Assembly: GCF_001981305.1 (NCBI RefSeq)
Contig: NZ_MSCW01000005.1
Span: 248,001-312,000, forward strand
DNA from: Marinobacter lutaoensis
Lineage (GTDB): Bacteria; Pseudomonadota; Gammaproteobacteria; Pseudomonadales; Oleiphilaceae
DNA: 64,000 bases
Reading direction: 5' to 3'
Positions within the stretch are counted from its first letter, which is position 1. Each line of letters begins with the position of its first letter. The position numbers and the translations under genes were made by a program. The notes beneath the pieces are model-generated. The model had not been told where the DNA came from. It was given only the letters and a program-made list of their open reading frames with translations, and did not search any database. This document shows, in pieces, positions 31,078 through 41,454 of the stretch.

Positions 31078-31727
31078 TGTCGGCGTTTGACCTTTCCGGC
31101 CTGACCGCGTCCTTCGGCGGCGAGCGGGTCCTGGGCCCGCTCGCCCTGAGGGTGCAACCCGGTGAGAAGGTGGCGCTGGTGGGTAAAAGCGGCGCGGGCA
31201 AGTCCACCCTCATCCGCCTGATCCATGAGCGGGTGGGCCGCGCCTCCGCCCTGGTGCCCCAGGAGCTGGGGCTGGTCAACGCCCTGCCGGTGTTCCACAA
31301 CGTGTTCATGGGCCGGCTCGACCGGCACGCGACCTGGTACAGCCTACTGACGCTGGTGCGGCCGTTCAGGGCGGACCGGGAAGCGGTGCGGGCGCTGCTG
31401 GCCGACTTGCATCTGGCGGAGAAACTCTGGACGCCGGCGGCGGCTCTGTCCGGTGGCCAGCGCCAGCGGGTCGCCATTGCCCGCGCCCTTTACCGGGGCG
31501 CACCGTTGTTGCTGGCCGACGAGCCGGTGTCGGCGCTGGACGGGCCGATGGCGCACCAAGTCATGGCCCTGCTCCGGGACCGGTTTGAAACCAGCGTCAT
31601 TGCCCTGCACGACGTGGACCTGGCGCTGGCTTACTGCAACCGGATCGTCGGCATTCAGGATGGCGGCATCGCCCTGGACGCCGGCGCCGACCGGCTGTCC
31701 GCCTCGGACATCATGTCCCTGTACTGA
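31077..31727 (+). CDS. Putative selenate ABC transporter, ATPase (PhnC-like)
   Basis: The 216-residue ABC ATPase energises import together with the binding protein before it and the permease after it. Walker A is VGKSGAGKST near residue 37, the Q-loop ALVPQELGLVNALPVFHNVFMGRL resembles PhnC, the signature is LSGGQRQRVAIARAL near 124, and Walker B LLLADEPVSALDG is near 143. It is shorter than most ATPases because no C-terminal regulatory domain is present. The ATG overlaps the upstream TGA, and the permease starts 13 bases downstream. Confidence 0.85.
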   Translation: MSAFDLSGLTASFGGERVLGPLALRVQPGEKVALVGKSGAGKSTLIRLIHERVGRASALVPQELGLVNALPVFHNVFMGRLDRHATWYSLLTLVRPFRADREAVRALLADLHLAEKLWTPAAALSGGQRQRVAIARALYRGAPLLLADEPVSALDGPMAHQVMALLRDRFETSVIALHDVDLALAYCNRIVGIQDGGIALDAGADRLSASDIMSLY

Positions 31728-31740
31728 GGAACGTCCGGGC

Positions 31741-33207
31741 ATGTTCTCCTACCCGACCGTACGACTGAGCCTGCTGTTCGTGGCCCTGGCCTTGGTCGGG
31801 CTGCTGCTGGCCGATATCAGCATCACCGCCTCCAACCCCTGGCGGGATCTGGGCAATTTTTTCCTGGGTGTGGTCACCCCCAATTTTTTCAGCTCCGAGG
31901 GCCTGCTGACAGCGCTGTTGCGAACCGTGTCCTTCGCTTTCGTCGGGGTGGCGCTCGGCAGTCTGAGCGGGTTCCTGCTGGCCCTGCTCTACCGCCATGG
32001 GCCGGTCCGGGTGTTCTGCGCCTTCATCCGCGCCATCCACGAGCTGTTCTGGGCGCTGATCTTCCTACAGTTCTTCGGCTTCCATCCGCTCACTGGGGTG
32101 TTGGCCATCGCCATTCCCTACACCGGTATTTTCGCCAAGGTGTACGCCGAGATCCTCGATGAAGCGGACCCGGAACCCTACCGTCTGCTGCCCCCCGGCA
32201 CCGGCGTGGTCGCCGCCTTTGTTTATGCCCGCATCCCGGACTGCTGGGCCCAGCTGCGAACCTACACCGCCTATCGCCTGGAATGTGGCCTGCGGTCCAG
32301 CGCCATCCTGGGGTTCGTGGGCCTGCCGACGCTGGGCTTCTATCTGGAAACGTCCTTTTCCCAGGGGCTGTACTCCGACGCCGGCGCCGTCCTGATTCTG
32401 TTTTACGTACTGATCGCGGCCATCCCCCTGTGGGTACGGCCGAAACTGCTGCCCGTGTACCTGGTGGCGGCGCCGTTTTTCCTGGGCGAAGGGTTTCCGA
32501 TTGTCTGGGGCAACGTCGAGCGTTTCTTCACCGAGGACATCGTTCCCGCGCCCCTGCGGCACGGTGAGGGGGTGGGCGGGCTGCTGTCGTGGCTGGGTGA
32601 CCTGTTCCTGAACGAAGCCTTGCCGGGGATCTGGAACACCGTCCTGCTCACGCAGATCGCCCTGGTGGCCACGGGACTGCTGGCCTTGTTGTCCTTTCCG
32701 CTGATTTCCCGCCATTTCGGCGGGCCGGTTCGGCGCACCTCCGGCCACATCCTGCTGGTGGTTGCCCGGTCCACGCCCGAATACGTGCTGGCCTATATCC
32801 TGCTGCAACTGTGGGGGCCATCCATGCTCCCCGCCGTGGTCGCCCTGGCGCTGCACAACGGGGGCATCATCGGCCACCTGATCGGCCGGCAAAGCGATAC
32901 CCTCCGGCTCCGGCCCGACGCGCCCCGGGGCATTCACCGTTACGCCTGGGAGCTGGTGCCCCGCCTGTACCGGCCGTTTCTGGCGTTTCTGTTCTACCGT
33001 TGGGAAATCATCATGCGCGAGACCGCCATTCTCGGCATTCTCGGCATCTATACCCTGGGCTTTTACGTGGACAGCGCGATCCAGAACATCCGTTTTGACC
33101 GGGCGATGGTGCTGATCCTGATCACCGCCCTGCTGAACATCGGGATCGATGCTCTGGGACGCTTCATCCGGCGCAGGCTGGCGTTGCAGACCCTGCCCAG
33201 CTGCTGA
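31741..33207 (+). CDS. Putative selenate ABC transporter, fused double permease (PhnE-like)
   Basis: The start is the ATG at 31741 with GAGGA upstream; the frame is open further upstream but overlaps the ATPase gene. The 488-residue membrane protein consists of two tandem BPD_transp_1 modules, each with about five or six helices and its own coupling loop (ADPEPYRLLPPGTGVVAAFVYARIPDCW in the first half; GIHRYAWELVPRLYRPFLAFLFYRWE in the second). One polypeptide thus replaces the usual permease dimer. It completes a binding protein-ATPase-permease import operon next to selD. Confidence 0.85.
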   Translation: MFSYPTVRLSLLFVALALVGLLLADISITASNPWRDLGNFFLGVVTPNFFSSEGLLTALLRTVSFAFVGVALGSLSGFLLALLYRHGPVRVFCAFIRAIHELFWALIFLQFFGFHPLTGVLAIAIPYTGIFAKVYAEILDEADPEPYRLLPPGTGVVAAFVYARIPDCWAQLRTYTAYRLECGLRSSAILGFVGLPTLGFYLETSFSQGLYSDAGAVLILFYVLIAAIPLWVRPKLLPVYLVAAPFFLGEGFPIVWGNVERFFTEDIVPAPLRHGEGVGGLLSWLGDLFLNEALPGIWNTVLLTQIALVATGLLALLSFPLISRHFGGPVRRTSGHILLVVARSTPEYVLAYILLQLWGPSMLPAVVALALHNGGIIGHLIGRQSDTLRLRPDAPRGIHRYAWELVPRLYRPFLAFLFYRWEIIMRETAILGILGIYTLGFYVDSAIQNIRFDRAMVLILITALLNIGIDALGRFIRRRLALQTLPSC

Positions 33208-33222
33208 CGACGGGGTCCGGCT

Positions 33223-33669
33223 TCACCGGGCCCAGAACGTGAGCCTGGCCGGAGGGGCGCCGACCGGCCGCTGCCCGCTCTGAAGGTCAATACGCCACTG
33301 CATTTCCGAGCCGGTGGTGCAGAAGGGCGCGGTGAAACGGGCGTTCCAGCCACCCTTGTCGTCGGGCATCAGCGGTACCGGATACTCTCCCATGTACATG
33401 GACTCGCCCCGCAGTACCGCCAGGAACCGCTCCGGTGCCACCGGGGCGCGGACCTGGAGCCGGAATTCCGTGCCCTGGTCCCCCTCGCCCAGCGGCTCGG
33501 CCTCGACCACCCACTCACCCTGGTCACTGTGCCAGCGGCACGGGCCGGCGAGTACGTCGCAGGTCGGCATCTGGGCCGCGGGTTCCGGTGAACGCAGCCA
33601 CCGGGGCACAAACACCAGCACGGCTAGGACCGCCACAATCACACTCGCCACCAAAACTTCCCGCAACAT
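33223..33669 (-). CDS. Hypothetical membrane-anchored protein
   Basis: The 148-residue protein is not recognised. One N-terminal transmembrane helix ([18 protein letters not shown], residues 5-22) anchors a periplasmic domain of beta character with three Cys (CDVLAGPC near residue 36, FCTTG near 114). The FRLQVRAP...[13 protein letters not shown]...[25 protein letters not shown] pattern suggests an immunoglobulin-like or FixH-like fold. It is convergent with the selenate permease (15 bases apart) and divergent from the ABC-2 ATPase. Confidence 0.6.
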   Translation of the reverse strand: MLREVLVASVIVAVLAVLVFVPRWLRSPEPAAQMPTCDVLAGPCRWHSDQGEWVVEAEPLGEGDQGTEFRLQVRAPVAPERFLAVLRGESMYMGEYPVPLMPDDKGGWNARFTAPFCTTGSEMQWRIDLQSGQRPVGAPPARLTFWAR

Positions 33670-33804
33670 GCCTCACCTCGTTCAGGACAAAGGCGCATTA
33701 TGGGGAATCCCGTCGGCTTGGCAAAGGTTTCTCAACCGGGCCCAGTCGTGACAAAATACTGCGCCTGCCAAGAACCCATCCACCCTCAGACACAGGACAC
33801 GCCC

Positions 33805-34725
<921 letters not shown>

Positions 34726-34747
34726 TGTTCCCGCTACGGAGACCTTC

Positions 34748-35509
34748 ATGAACCTTCACGGTATTCGCGCAATCTACCTGTTCGAAATGGCCCGGATGAA
34801 ACGCACGGTGATGCAGAGCGTGCTGTCGCCGGTCATTTCCACCTGCCTGTACTTCGTGGTGTTCGGCTCGGCGATCGGCTCGCGCATGGGTGACATCAAC
34901 AGCATCAGCTATGGCGCCTACATCATCCCTGGCCTGGTGATGCTGACCCTGCTCATGCAGAGCATCTCCAACGCCGCCTTCGGAATCTACATGCCCCGCT
35001 TTTCCGGTACCATCTACGAGGTGCTGTCGGCGCCGGTCTCCTACCTGGAAGTGGTGGTCGGGTACGTTGGCGCGGCGGCGACCAAGTCCACCATTCTGGG
35101 GCTGATCATCCTGATCACCGCCCGCTTCTTCGTGGACTACGCCATTCTCCATCCGCTCTGGATGTTGTCGTTCCTGGTGCTCACCTCGGTGACCTTCAGC
35201 CTGTTCGGTTTCATCATCGGTATTTGGGCCGACGGTTTCGAGAAGCTCCAGATCGTGCCGATGATGATCGTGACCCCGCTGGTGTTCCTGGGGGGGACCT
35301 TCTACTCCATCGACATGCTGCCGGAGGTGTGGCAGACCATCAGCCTGTTCAATCCGGTGGTGTATCTGATCAGCGGTTTCCGCTGGGCCTTTTACGGTGT
35401 CTCGGACGTGCACGTGGGCATCAGCGTGGCGATGACCCTGGTGTTCCTGGCCATTTGCGTGGGCATCGTGTCCTGGATTTTCCGCACCGGCTACCGGCTG
35501 CGCACATGA
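34748..35509 (+). CDS. ABC-2 type exporter, permease subunit (YadH-like)
   Basis: The ATG at 34748 has a GGAG site six bases upstream. The 253-residue inner-membrane protein has six predicted helices and the ABC-2 signature region [36 protein letters not shown] near residues 178-213. It forms the channel with the ATPase before it. The stop overlaps the DUF192 gene (ATGA), suggesting that the lipoprotein belongs to the same unit. Confidence 0.88.
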   Translation: MNLHGIRAIYLFEMARMKRTVMQSVLSPVISTCLYFVVFGSAIGSRMGDINSISYGAYIIPGLVMLTLLMQSISNAAFGIYMPRFSGTIYEVLSAPVSYLEVVVGYVGAAATKSTILGLIILITARFFVDYAILHPLWMLSFLVLTSVTFSLFGFIIGIWADGFEKLQIVPMMIVTPLVFLGGTFYSIDMLPEVWQTISLFNPVVYLISGFRWAFYGVSDVHVGISVAMTLVFLAICVGIVSWIFRTGYRLRT

Positions 35510-36006
35510 ACCGAAACCGGCGCGCACGCCTTCTGTTCCCGGCGCTGGCACTGGCGCTGCTGGCCGGCTGTCGCACCGGTACGGTTTCCTCGCAATCGGA
35601 GTGGCCGGTGGTGCCGGCCTGCTTCGTCGCCGGCGCCCGGACCGTGCCGGTGGTGCTGGAACTGGCCAGCACGCCGGAGCAGCGCCGGGTCGGTCTGATG
35701 GGCCGGAGCGAGCTGCCGGCGAATCACGGCATGCTGTTCCGCTATCCAGAGGAGCGCTCACCGAGTCAGGGGTTCTGGATGTACCGGACCCGCCTTCCCC
35801 TCGACATTGCCTTTCTCGATCGCCAGGACCACATCCTGAGAATCCGCTCCATGATTCCCTGCCTGGCCGGCGACAGCGCCGGCTGCCCCACCTACCCTGC
35901 CGGGGTACCCTACTGGTCCGCGGTGGAGATGAACGCTGGGTTTTACCAGGCGAACCAGATCGAGGTGGGTGACCGGCTGCGGCTGGGCGACGACTGTCAC
36001 CGCTAG
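35506..36006 (+). CDS. DUF192 lipoprotein
   Basis: The 166-residue protein has a lipoprotein signal peptide with lipobox LLAGC (Cys22), so it is anchored to a membrane facing the periplasm. The DUF192 domain follows: [28 protein letters not shown], then [17 protein letters not shown] near residue 89 and a C-terminal [13 protein letters not shown]192 proteins are small beta proteins of unknown biochemical role. Coupling to the ABC-2 permease by ATGA is the only functional clue. Its TAG stop is shared as CTAG with the convergent hydratase-like gene. Confidence 0.83.
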   Translation: MNRNRRARLLFPALALALLAGCRTGTVSSQSEWPVVPACFVAGARTVPVVLELASTPEQRRVGLMGRSELPANHGMLFRYPEERSPSQGFWMYRTRLPLDIAFLDRQDHILRIRSMIPCLAGDSAGCPTYPAGVPYWSAVEMNAGFYQANQIEVGDRLRLGDDCHR

Positions 36007-36794
36007 CGGTCCTTCCACTCCGGCGTCCGCTTGTCCAGAAACGCGCAGATCCCTTCCTGGGCGTCGTCTGCCTGGAGATTGTCCGCCATCACCTTCGCGG
36101 TGTAGTCGTAGGCCTCGGCCAGTGGCATATCCAGCTGCCGGTAGAAGGCCTCCTTGCCAATGCGCAGGGTGTGGGAGGATTTGTCGGCGATGGTGCGGGC
36201 CAGCCGGTAGACGGTGTCGTCCAGCACCTGCTCGTCCACCACCCGGTTCACCAGCCCGATTTCCTCGGCCCGGGAGGCGCTGATCATCTCGCCGGTCAGC
36301 AACATTTCCATGGCATGCTTACGGGACACATTGCGGGACAGCGCCACCATCGGCGTGGAGCAGAACAGGCCGATATTGACGCCCGGCGTCGCGAAGCGCG
36401 CCGTGTCCGCCGCCACGGCCAGGTCGCAGGACGCCACCAGCTGGCAGCCGGCCGCGGTGGCCACGCCCGCCACCCGTGCGATCACCGGCTTGGGCAGGTG
36501 TACGATCTGCTGCATGACCGCACTGCAGCGCTCGAACAAGGCCAGCTGGAACTCGTGCCGGTCGAACTGTTCGCGGATTTCCTTCAGGTCATGCCCGGCG
36601 CAGAACACCCGGCCCTCGCCGGCCAGTACCACCACCCGGGTATCGGCGTCCGTGGCCAGCGACGCCAGCACCTCGGACAGGGTTTCCAGCATCGCCATGG
36701 AGAGGCTGTTGCGCCGCTCCGGCTGGTTCAGGGTCACCGTGGTGACGCCGTTGTCCCGGGACACCTTGATTCGTGATTCCGCGGTTTCCGTCAT
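36003..36794 (-). CDS. Enoyl-CoA hydratase/isomerase family protein, ECHDC3-like
   Basis: The 263-residue crotonase-fold protein contains VFCAGHDLKEI (CoA/oxyanion region, near residue 64) and GVATAAGCQLVASCDLAVA (near 110), then ATPGVNIGLFCSTPMVALSR. The wording matches the ECHDC3 subgroup. The two glutamates used by true enoyl-CoA hydratases appear replaced: G-G-C-E reads A-G-C-Q and P-E reads P-G. Hydratase activity is therefore doubtful; a thioesterase, decarboxylase or binding role is possible. It is on the rut strand but 133 bases and a hairpin separate it from rutF, so it may not be in that operon. Confidence 0.82.
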   Translation of the reverse strand: MTETAESRIKVSRDNGVTTVTLNQPERRNSLSMAMLETLSEVLASLATDADTRVVVLAGEGRVFCAGHDLKEIREQFDRHEFQLALFERCSAVMQQIVHLPKPVIARVAGVATAAGCQLVASCDLAVAADTARFATPGVNIGLFCSTPMVALSRNVSRKHAMEMLLTGEMISASRAEEIGLVNRVVDEQVLDDTVYRLARTIADKSSHTLRIGKEAFYRQLDMPLAEAYDYTAKVMADNLQADDAQEGICAFLDKRTPEWKDR

Positions 36795-36890
36795 GTCTGC
36801 CTCCAGGGTTGCGTTGGATGTTGTTGTGCCAGAACCTATAACTGGCAGTATCCCGCAAGGCGATTACCCTGTCGAAGCGACTTTTGTCGG

Positions 36891-36922
36891 GCGGGTGCCG
36901 GGCTTTCGTCCCGAGCACCCGC
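36891..36922. terminator. Hairpin just downstream of rutF
   Basis: GCGGGTGC (36891-36898) pairs with GCACCCGC (36915-36922), with further GGG/CCC pairing inside, five bases past the rutF stop on the minus strand. The stem is strong but no T-run follows on either strand, so it is a terminator-like or mRNA-end-protecting structure, marking the probable end of the rut operon. Confidence 0.5.
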
Positions 36923-36927
36923 AGTGT

Positions 36928-37458
36928 TCACGCCGGCAGCTTCAGCTGGTGGTAACCCCGGCCGAAGTACACCAGACTGCCGGCTTCGTCCCGCTGGCGC
37001 ACCGATGCAATCTCGCAGAACAGGATTTCGTGGGTTCCCACGTTCACCCGTTTGCGGATGTAGCAGTCGAAGTTGATCAGGGCGTCTTCCAGAACCGGCG
37101 CTCCGGTGACCGACTGGCCCCACTCGGCGGCGGCGAAACGCTCTGCCATGGGGCTCTTGCCGCCGAACCGGTTGGACAGCTCCGACTGGTGATCGGCCAG
37201 GGTGTTCACGCACAGCACGTCGTTGCGGCTGAACACGTTGTACACCGAGGAGCCCCGGTTGAGGCACACCAGCAGTGTCGGCGGCTCGTCGCAGACGCTG
37301 CAGACCGCGGTGGCGGTAAAGCCGGCCCGGCCACCGGGGCCGTCGGTGGTTACCACATTGACGGCGGCCGCCAGGGTCGACATGGCATTCCGGAAAGTCT
37401 GCTTGTCCACCAGCGGCGGCAGGTTCACGATGTCACGCAGTTGTGCTTGGGATTTCAT
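36928..37458 (-). CDS. rutF: Flavin reductase of the Rut pathway
   Basis: The ATG at 37458 has an AGGAG site; an in-frame start 11 codons upstream has none. The 176-residue protein belongs to the NAD(P)H:flavin oxidoreductase family: [34 protein letters not shown] near residues 22-55 is the flavin-binding block, and STHEI-like [10 protein letters not shown] follows. RutF supplies reduced FMN to the RutA monooxygenase. It is the last gene of rutABCDEF, 13 bases after rutE. Confidence 0.92.
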   Translation of the reverse strand: MKSQAQLRDIVNLPPLVDKQTFRNAMSTLAAAVNVVTTDGPGGRAGFTATAVCSVCDEPPTLLVCLNRGSSVYNVFSRNDVLCVNTLADHQSELSNRFGGKSPMAERFAAAEWGQSVTGAPVLEDALINFDCYIRKRVNVGTHEILFCEIASVRQRDEAGSLVYFGRGYHQLKLPA

Positions 37459-37471
37459 GGTTCTCTCCTTT

Positions 37472-38062
37472 TCAGGCCAGGCGACAGGCATCGTCGAAGT
37501 CCAGCCGGGGCAGCCGGCCGTAAAGGCGCGTGGGATCGCCGTGGCCGAGGTTGATCAAGAGATTCACTTTCCAGGGTGTGCCGGCAAAGAAGGTTTCGTT
37601 GACCTTGTCCGGGTCGAACCCGGACATGGGGCCGGTATCCAGGCCCAGGGCGCGGGCCGCGAGGATCAGGTAGGCCGCTTGCATCGAACTGTTCCGGAAG
37701 GCCGTTTCATGGGCCAGTTCCGGGCTGCTGGTGAACCAGCTACGGGCGTCGCCGTGGGGGAACAGTTCCGGCAGGCGCTCGTAGAAGGTCTCGTCGTAGG
37801 CTACGATCACGGTGACCGGTGCGCTCAGGGTTTTGTCCCGGTTGCCACTGGACAGGCACGGCTCCAGCTTTGCCTTGCCTTCGGCGGTGCGGACAAACAC
37901 GAAGCGGGCCGGGCCGCAGTTGGCGGAGGTCGGGCCCATCTTTACGAGATCGTACAGCTGGCGCAGGGTGTCATCGCTGACAGGGCGGTCCTGCCAGCCG
38001 TTGTGGGTGCGGGCCTCGGTGAACAGCTGGCCGAGGACGGGGGTAGCCAAGGGTTGACTCAT
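37472..38062 (-). CDS. rutE: Probable malonic semialdehyde reductase, nitroreductase family
   Basis: The 196-residue flavoprotein starts with an AGGAGG site five bases before ATG 38062. It shows [30 protein letters not shown] near residues 28-57 and a C-terminal [23 protein letters not shown], which match E. coli RutE. It reduces malonic semialdehyde to 3-hydroxypropionate, removing the toxic end product of uracil breakdown. Its start overlaps the rutD stop (ATGA). Confidence 0.92.
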   Translation of the reverse strand: MSQPLATPVLGQLFTEARTHNGWQDRPVSDDTLRQLYDLVKMGPTSANCGPARFVFVRTAEGKAKLEPCLSSGNRDKTLSAPVTVIVAYDETFYERLPELFPHGDARSWFTSSPELAHETAFRNSSMQAAYLILAARALGLDTGPMSGFDPDKVNETFFAGTPWKVNLLINLGHGDPTRLYGRLPRLDFDDACRLA

Positions 38063-38892
38063 AGGGCCTCCTGGGTGATCCGGTCGGTTGCCGGCAAGCG
38101 GTGCCGGCGCAGGTGGTCCAGTACCAGGGCGTTGACCCGGTCCGGTTCGGTGACGTTGACCGCATGGCCGCCGGTGGGCAGCAGCCGCACGCTGGAGTTG
38201 GGCAGCCGCGCCGCCAGTTTCTGGGAACAGGTCCAGGGCACCAGGGCATCGTCGCGGGTGGCGAGCACCAGGGCGTGGGCACGGATCTGGGCCAGCTCCG
38301 CCGGTGCCGGTTGCCAGGCCTGCAGGGCCGCCATCCGTCGCAGCAGATTGTCCCGGGGCGGAAAGCTCGCCAGCAGATAGGTCTGCTCCTGTTCCAGATG
38401 CTCGCTGTGTTCGGCGATCCAAACCGGCGGGTACAGGAACAGCGGCTGGGCTTCCAGATAGGCTTCCGGCCCGGCGCTCAGCAACAGCTTCCGCCGGACC
38501 GAAAAGCATCGTCGGGTGTGGGCGTTGGGCTCTGCCCAGGCGTTGATCAGCAGCAGGCTGCCAATCCGCTCCGGTGCCCGCCGGGCCAGTTCCAGCCCGA
38601 TCAGTCCGCCCAGGGCGTGGCCAACGAAGTGGACCGGCCCCGGGATGTCCGCGTCGTCCAGCACGGTTTCCAGCTCCCGTGCCATGTCGGCGACGGTGTA
38701 GAACTCCGGAATCTCGCCCCGGCTGCGGCCGGTGCCAAAGTGGTCGTACACCAACACCCGGTAGCGCTCGGCCAGTGCCGGGATCTGTGGGGCCCAGTAG
38801 TTTCCGGAACCCCCCAGGCCGGCGCTCAGGACCACGGTTTCCGCCGTCGCGGGGCCGTGGCACTGCCAATGGATTGCTGCCGCGCCGTTCAT
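38059..38892 (-). CDS. rutD: RutD alpha/beta-hydrolase-fold protein (aminoacrylate hydrolase)
   Basis: The start is set at 38892 (MNGAAAIHW), two bases after the rutC stop; a longer frame would overlap rutC. The 277-residue protein has [18 protein letters not shown] near residue 23 and the nucleophile elbow GHALGG at 91-96, where Ser is replaced by Ala93. E. coli RutD also has GHALG, so the loss is ancestral and fits its role of speeding aminoacrylate hydrolysis without a canonical nucleophile. [19 protein letters not shown] and the His in [11 protein letters not shown] are also conserved. Confidence 0.92.
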   Translation of the reverse strand: MNGAAAIHWQCHGPATAETVVLSAGLGGSGNYWAPQIPALAERYRVLVYDHFGTGRSRGEIPEFYTVADMARELETVLDDADIPGPVHFVGHALGGLIGLELARRAPERIGSLLLINAWAEPNAHTRRCFSVRRKLLLSAGPEAYLEAQPLFLYPPVWIAEHSEHLEQEQTYLLASFPPRDNLLRRMAALQAWQPAPAELAQIRAHALVLATRDDALVPWTCSQKLAARLPNSSVRLLPTGGHAVNVTEPDRVNALVLDHLRRHRLPATDRITQEAL

Positions 38893-38894
38893 GG

Positions 38895-39281
38895 TTATTT
38901 GCCTATGTGCGCGATGCTGGCGATTTCCACCAGCGCGTCTGGTTTTACCAGGCCGCACTGGATGCAGTAGCGGGCCGGTTTCTCGCCGGGGAAGTACTCG
39001 GCGTAGACCTTGTTGACCGCGCCGTAGTGATCCCAGTCGGTGATCATGATCATGTTGAAGGTCACGTCGTCCATGGTGCCACCGGCGGCTTCCACCACCC
39101 CCTTGATGGTTTCCAGGACATGGCGGGTCTGGGCTTCCGGATCGCCGACATGGACCACATTGTTGTCCTTGTCGAACGGCAGGGTGCCGGCGACGTAGAG
39201 CACGCCATCGGCCATCGAGCCGGGCACATAGGGGGCCAGCGGTTTGCCGGAGCCTTCGGGAATAATGGATGTCTTGGGCAT
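38895..39281 (-). CDS. rutC: RutC, RidA/YjgF-family aminoacrylate deaminase
   Basis: The 128-residue RidA-family protein starts at 39281 with a GGAG site. [15 protein letters not shown] near residue 26, [23 protein letters not shown] near 51 and the terminal [16 protein letters not shown], with PARYCIQCG before it, are the family blocks; the Arg and Glu that hold the substrate are present. In the Rut pathway it acts on (per)oxy-aminoacrylate derivatives from RutB. It lies 16 bases after rutB. Confidence 0.92.
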   Translation of the reverse strand: MPKTSIIPEGSGKPLAPYVPGSMADGVLYVAGTLPFDKDNNVVHVGDPEAQTRHVLETIKGVVEAAGGTMDDVTFNMIMITDWDHYGAVNKVYAEYFPGEKPARYCIQCGLVKPDALVEIASIAHIGK

Positions 39282-39297
39282 GGTCAGTCTCCGTGAG

Positions 39298-40068
39298 TCA
39301 GGCGGTGGTCGCCTGGGGTTCGTGGGTTTCGGCCGGAACGTCTGCGCGGCCGAACGTCCGGCAGAAGTCTTCGGTGGTGGACACCCAGCCAAAAAAGGTT
39401 TCGATGTTGTACAGCGCTGCCTGCTGGACGAAGTCCGGCCCGGCCTGGTGGGTCGCATCGGCCAGCACCACCCCGAAATACTCCAGGAAGAAGCCGTCAC
39501 GCAGGGTCGATTCGACGCAGACATTGGTGGCAATGCCGGTGAACACCAGGTTGCGGATGCCCCGGGCCCGCAGCACGCTGTCAAACGGCGTGTTGAAGAA
39601 GCCGCTGTAGCGGGGTTTGGGAATCACGATGTCGCCGGCCTGCGGCGTCAGCTCGTCGACCAAGTCGTAGTCCCAGGTACCCTTGGCCAGCAGGCTGCCC
39701 TTGAGTTCCGGCTGCCGCCGCATGGTCTTCAGGGCGTTGGATTTGTACCAGTTCGGGGAGCCTGGGCCGCCGGCCTCGACGTAGTCCGGATCCCAGCCGT
39801 TCTGGAAGAAGATGACGGGCATGCCGGCGGCGCGCGCCGTGGCGATGGCCTTACGGATCTGGCGGATCACCGGCCCGGTGGCGGACACGTCGAATCCGGC
39901 TCGGTCCAGGTAGCCGCCGATGGTGGCGTAGGCATTCTGCATATCGACCACCACCAGTGCCGTTTCACTGGCCCGCAGATGCAGGGGCTCCGGCTTGCCC
40001 GGCAGTTCCAGCATGGCGTCGGAGCCGGTGTTCAGTGCGTACCCCGATTTTTCCGTTGCGATGGTCAT
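39298..40068 (-). CDS. rutB: Ureidoacrylate amidohydrolase, isochorismatase family
   Basis: The 256-residue cysteine hydrolase cleaves the ureidoacrylate formed by RutA. The catalytic triad is visible: Asp42 in [11 protein letters not shown], Lys near residue 129 in [12 protein letters not shown] and Cys near 183 in [18 protein letters not shown]. The length is slightly above that of E. coli RutB, with short extra tails. The ATG overlaps the rutA stop (ATGA). Confidence 0.93.
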   Translation of the reverse strand: MTIATEKSGYALNTGSDAMLELPGKPEPLHLRASETALVVVDMQNAYATIGGYLDRAGFDVSATGPVIRQIRKAIATARAAGMPVIFFQNGWDPDYVEAGGPGSPNWYKSNALKTMRRQPELKGSLLAKGTWDYDLVDELTPQAGDIVIPKPRYSGFFNTPFDSVLRARGIRNLVFTGIATNVCVESTLRDGFFLEYFGVVLADATHQAGPDFVQQAALYNIETFFGWVSTTEDFCRTFGRADVPAETHEPQATTA

Positions 40069-41168
40069 ACCGCTTGCTCCAGTTGTTGGGTGACGTGGCT
40101 CCGGCTCTTCATCCGTGGCTGGATGTACTTGCCAAAGTTCTCGATGCCCTCGACGAAGTCGTCGAAGGTCAGCATGACGCCGCTGACGCCCTTTACCGTC
40201 GCCACTTCGTCCAGCATCCGGGCCACGGACTCGTAGGAACCCACCAGCGTGCCCATGTTGATGTTCACCGCCGAGGTCGGGTCGGCCATTTGCCGGATGT
40301 TGGTGTCGGACTTGGAGGTTTTGTCCGCCGCGCCCTGCTCTCCCAGCCAGGCCACCGCTTCCTCGTCGACCCCGGCCTTGTAGTGTTCCCAGCGTGCCCG
40401 GGCGGCCTCATCGGTCTTGTCGGCAATGATCATAAACAGCGCCACCGAGCTGACCTCCCGGTTGGCGTTTTCTGTGGCCCGGACCAGCCGCTCCACGGTC
40501 GGTGCGAACGCCGTGGGCGTGTTCACGCCCTTGCCGAAACAGAAGTTGTAATCCGCGTACTTGGCGGTGAACGCCATGCCCGCCTCGCTCTGGCCAGCGC
40601 AGATGATCTTCATGTCGGCCTTGGGAATCGGGCTGACCCGACAGTCGTCCATCTGAAAGTACTTGCCTTTGAAATCGCTGCGGCCAGTGTCCCACAGGTC
40701 CCGCAGCACCTGTGCGTACTCGCCGAGATACTCGTAACGGGAGCCGAAAAATTCGTCGCCCGGCCAGAGCCCCATCTGGCTGTATTCCGGCTTTTGCCAG
40801 CCGGTCACCAGGTTGACGCCGAAGCGGCCGTTGGAGATGGAGTCGATGGTCGAGGCCATGCGCGCCACGATGGCCGGCGGCAGCGTCAGGGTCGCGGCGG
40901 TGGCGAACAGCTTGATCTTGCTGGTCACGGCGGCCAGGCCGGCCATCAGCGTGAACGACTCCAGGTTGTGCTCCCAGAACTGGGTTTCACCCCCGAAGCC
41001 GCGCAGCTTGATCATCGACAAGGCGAAGTCGAAGCCGTAGCTCTCGGCCTTCTGGGTGATTTCCTTATTCAGTTCGAACGTCGGCATGTACTGGGGCGCG
41101 TTCTTGGAAATCAACCAGCCGTTGTTGCCGATAGGAATGAAGACTCCGATGTTCATCTGCTCGTTCAT
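40065..41168 (-). CDS. rutA: Pyrimidine monooxygenase (flavin-dependent)
   Basis: The start at 41168 (MNEQMNIG) has AAGGGGA six bases upstream. The 367-residue luciferase-family FMN monooxygenase opens the uracil ring between N3 and C4. It has [20 protein letters not shown] near the start, [19 protein letters not shown] near residue 130 and [18 protein letters not shown] near 198, as in E. coli RutA. It is the first gene of rutABCDEF. Upstream lie a sigma-54-like promoter, a RutR-type operator and an NtrC-like site. Confidence 0.94.
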   Translation of the reverse strand: MNEQMNIGVFIPIGNNGWLISKNAPQYMPTFELNKEITQKAESYGFDFALSMIKLRGFGGETQFWEHNLESFTLMAGLAAVTSKIKLFATAATLTLPPAIVARMASTIDSISNGRFGVNLVTGWQKPEYSQMGLWPGDEFFGSRYEYLGEYAQVLRDLWDTGRSDFKGKYFQMDDCRVSPIPKADMKIICAGQSEAGMAFTAKYADYNFCFGKGVNTPTAFAPTVERLVRATENANREVSSVALFMIIADKTDEAARARWEHYKAGVDEEAVAWLGEQGAADKTSKSDTNIRQMADPTSAVNINMGTLVGSYESVARMLDEVATVKGVSGVMLTFDDFVEGIENFGKYIQPRMKSRSHVTQQLEQAV

Positions 41169-41242
41169 CTGTTTCCCCTTAACAGTTTCTGCGTCGTGGC
41201 GGCACCGGGTTGTCACGGTGCGCTAACCGTCACCCCGACCAA

Positions 41243-41258
41243 AGCACAGCGCCGGCCA
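41243..41258 (-). promoter_or_regulatory. Candidate sigma-54 promoter of rutA
   Basis: Read on the minus strand the site is TGGCCGGCGCTGTGCT: -24 TGGC and -12 TGC with the invariant GG-N10-GC spacing and three mismatches to TGGCACG-N4-TTGCW. Transcription would start near 41232, giving a leader of about 65 bases before rutA. E. coli rut is known to be NtrC/sigma-54 controlled. Confidence 0.55.
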
Positions 41259-41312
41259 ACATCGGTTAAATGCATATAATTCAATTCGTTATGAAATTTT
41301 CAGGAATTTTTT

Positions 41313-41328
41313 CAGACCATTTGGTCTG
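41313..41328. promoter_or_regulatory. RutR-type operator upstream of rutA
   Basis: CAGACCATTTGGTCTG is a perfect palindrome around a TT centre and contains GACCA-N2-TGGTC, the core of the E. coli RutR consensus TTGACCA-N2-TGGTCAA. It lies 54 bases upstream of the rutA sigma-54 site and between rutA and rutR. Confidence 0.78.
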
Positions 41329-41335
41329 TTTTAGA

Positions 41336-41350
41336 GCACTTGGTTTGTGC
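41336..41350. promoter_or_regulatory. NtrC-like enhancer site upstream of rutA
   Basis: GCACTTGGTTTGTGC keeps the GCAC and GTGC ends of the NtrC site GCACC-N5-GGTGC at the correct spacing. It is about 80 bases upstream of the rutA -24 element, a usual enhancer distance, and 7 bases from the RutR operator. Confidence 0.5.
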
Positions 41351-41454
41351 AGGACGGGCATTTTTGGGGCAGCGCCGGCGGTGGTGGCCTCAGGCCTATT
41401 CATGAGGAAATCCGGTGTTAGAATGTGCCTCCGGTTTATCCAGTGGAGAAACGC

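Noticed and set aside
30202-33207. Phosphonate import (phnDCE) as the name of the ABC importer
   Set aside because: The proteins resemble PhnD/C/E, but no C-P lyase or phosphonatase genes are near and SelD is adjacent, which favours the selenate-associated family. Not fully excluded.
33700-33804. A 35-residue N-terminal extension of the ABC-2 ATPase from ATG 33700
   Set aside because: No ribosome site, no similarity to ABC ATPases, and a good AGGA-GTG start exists at 33805.
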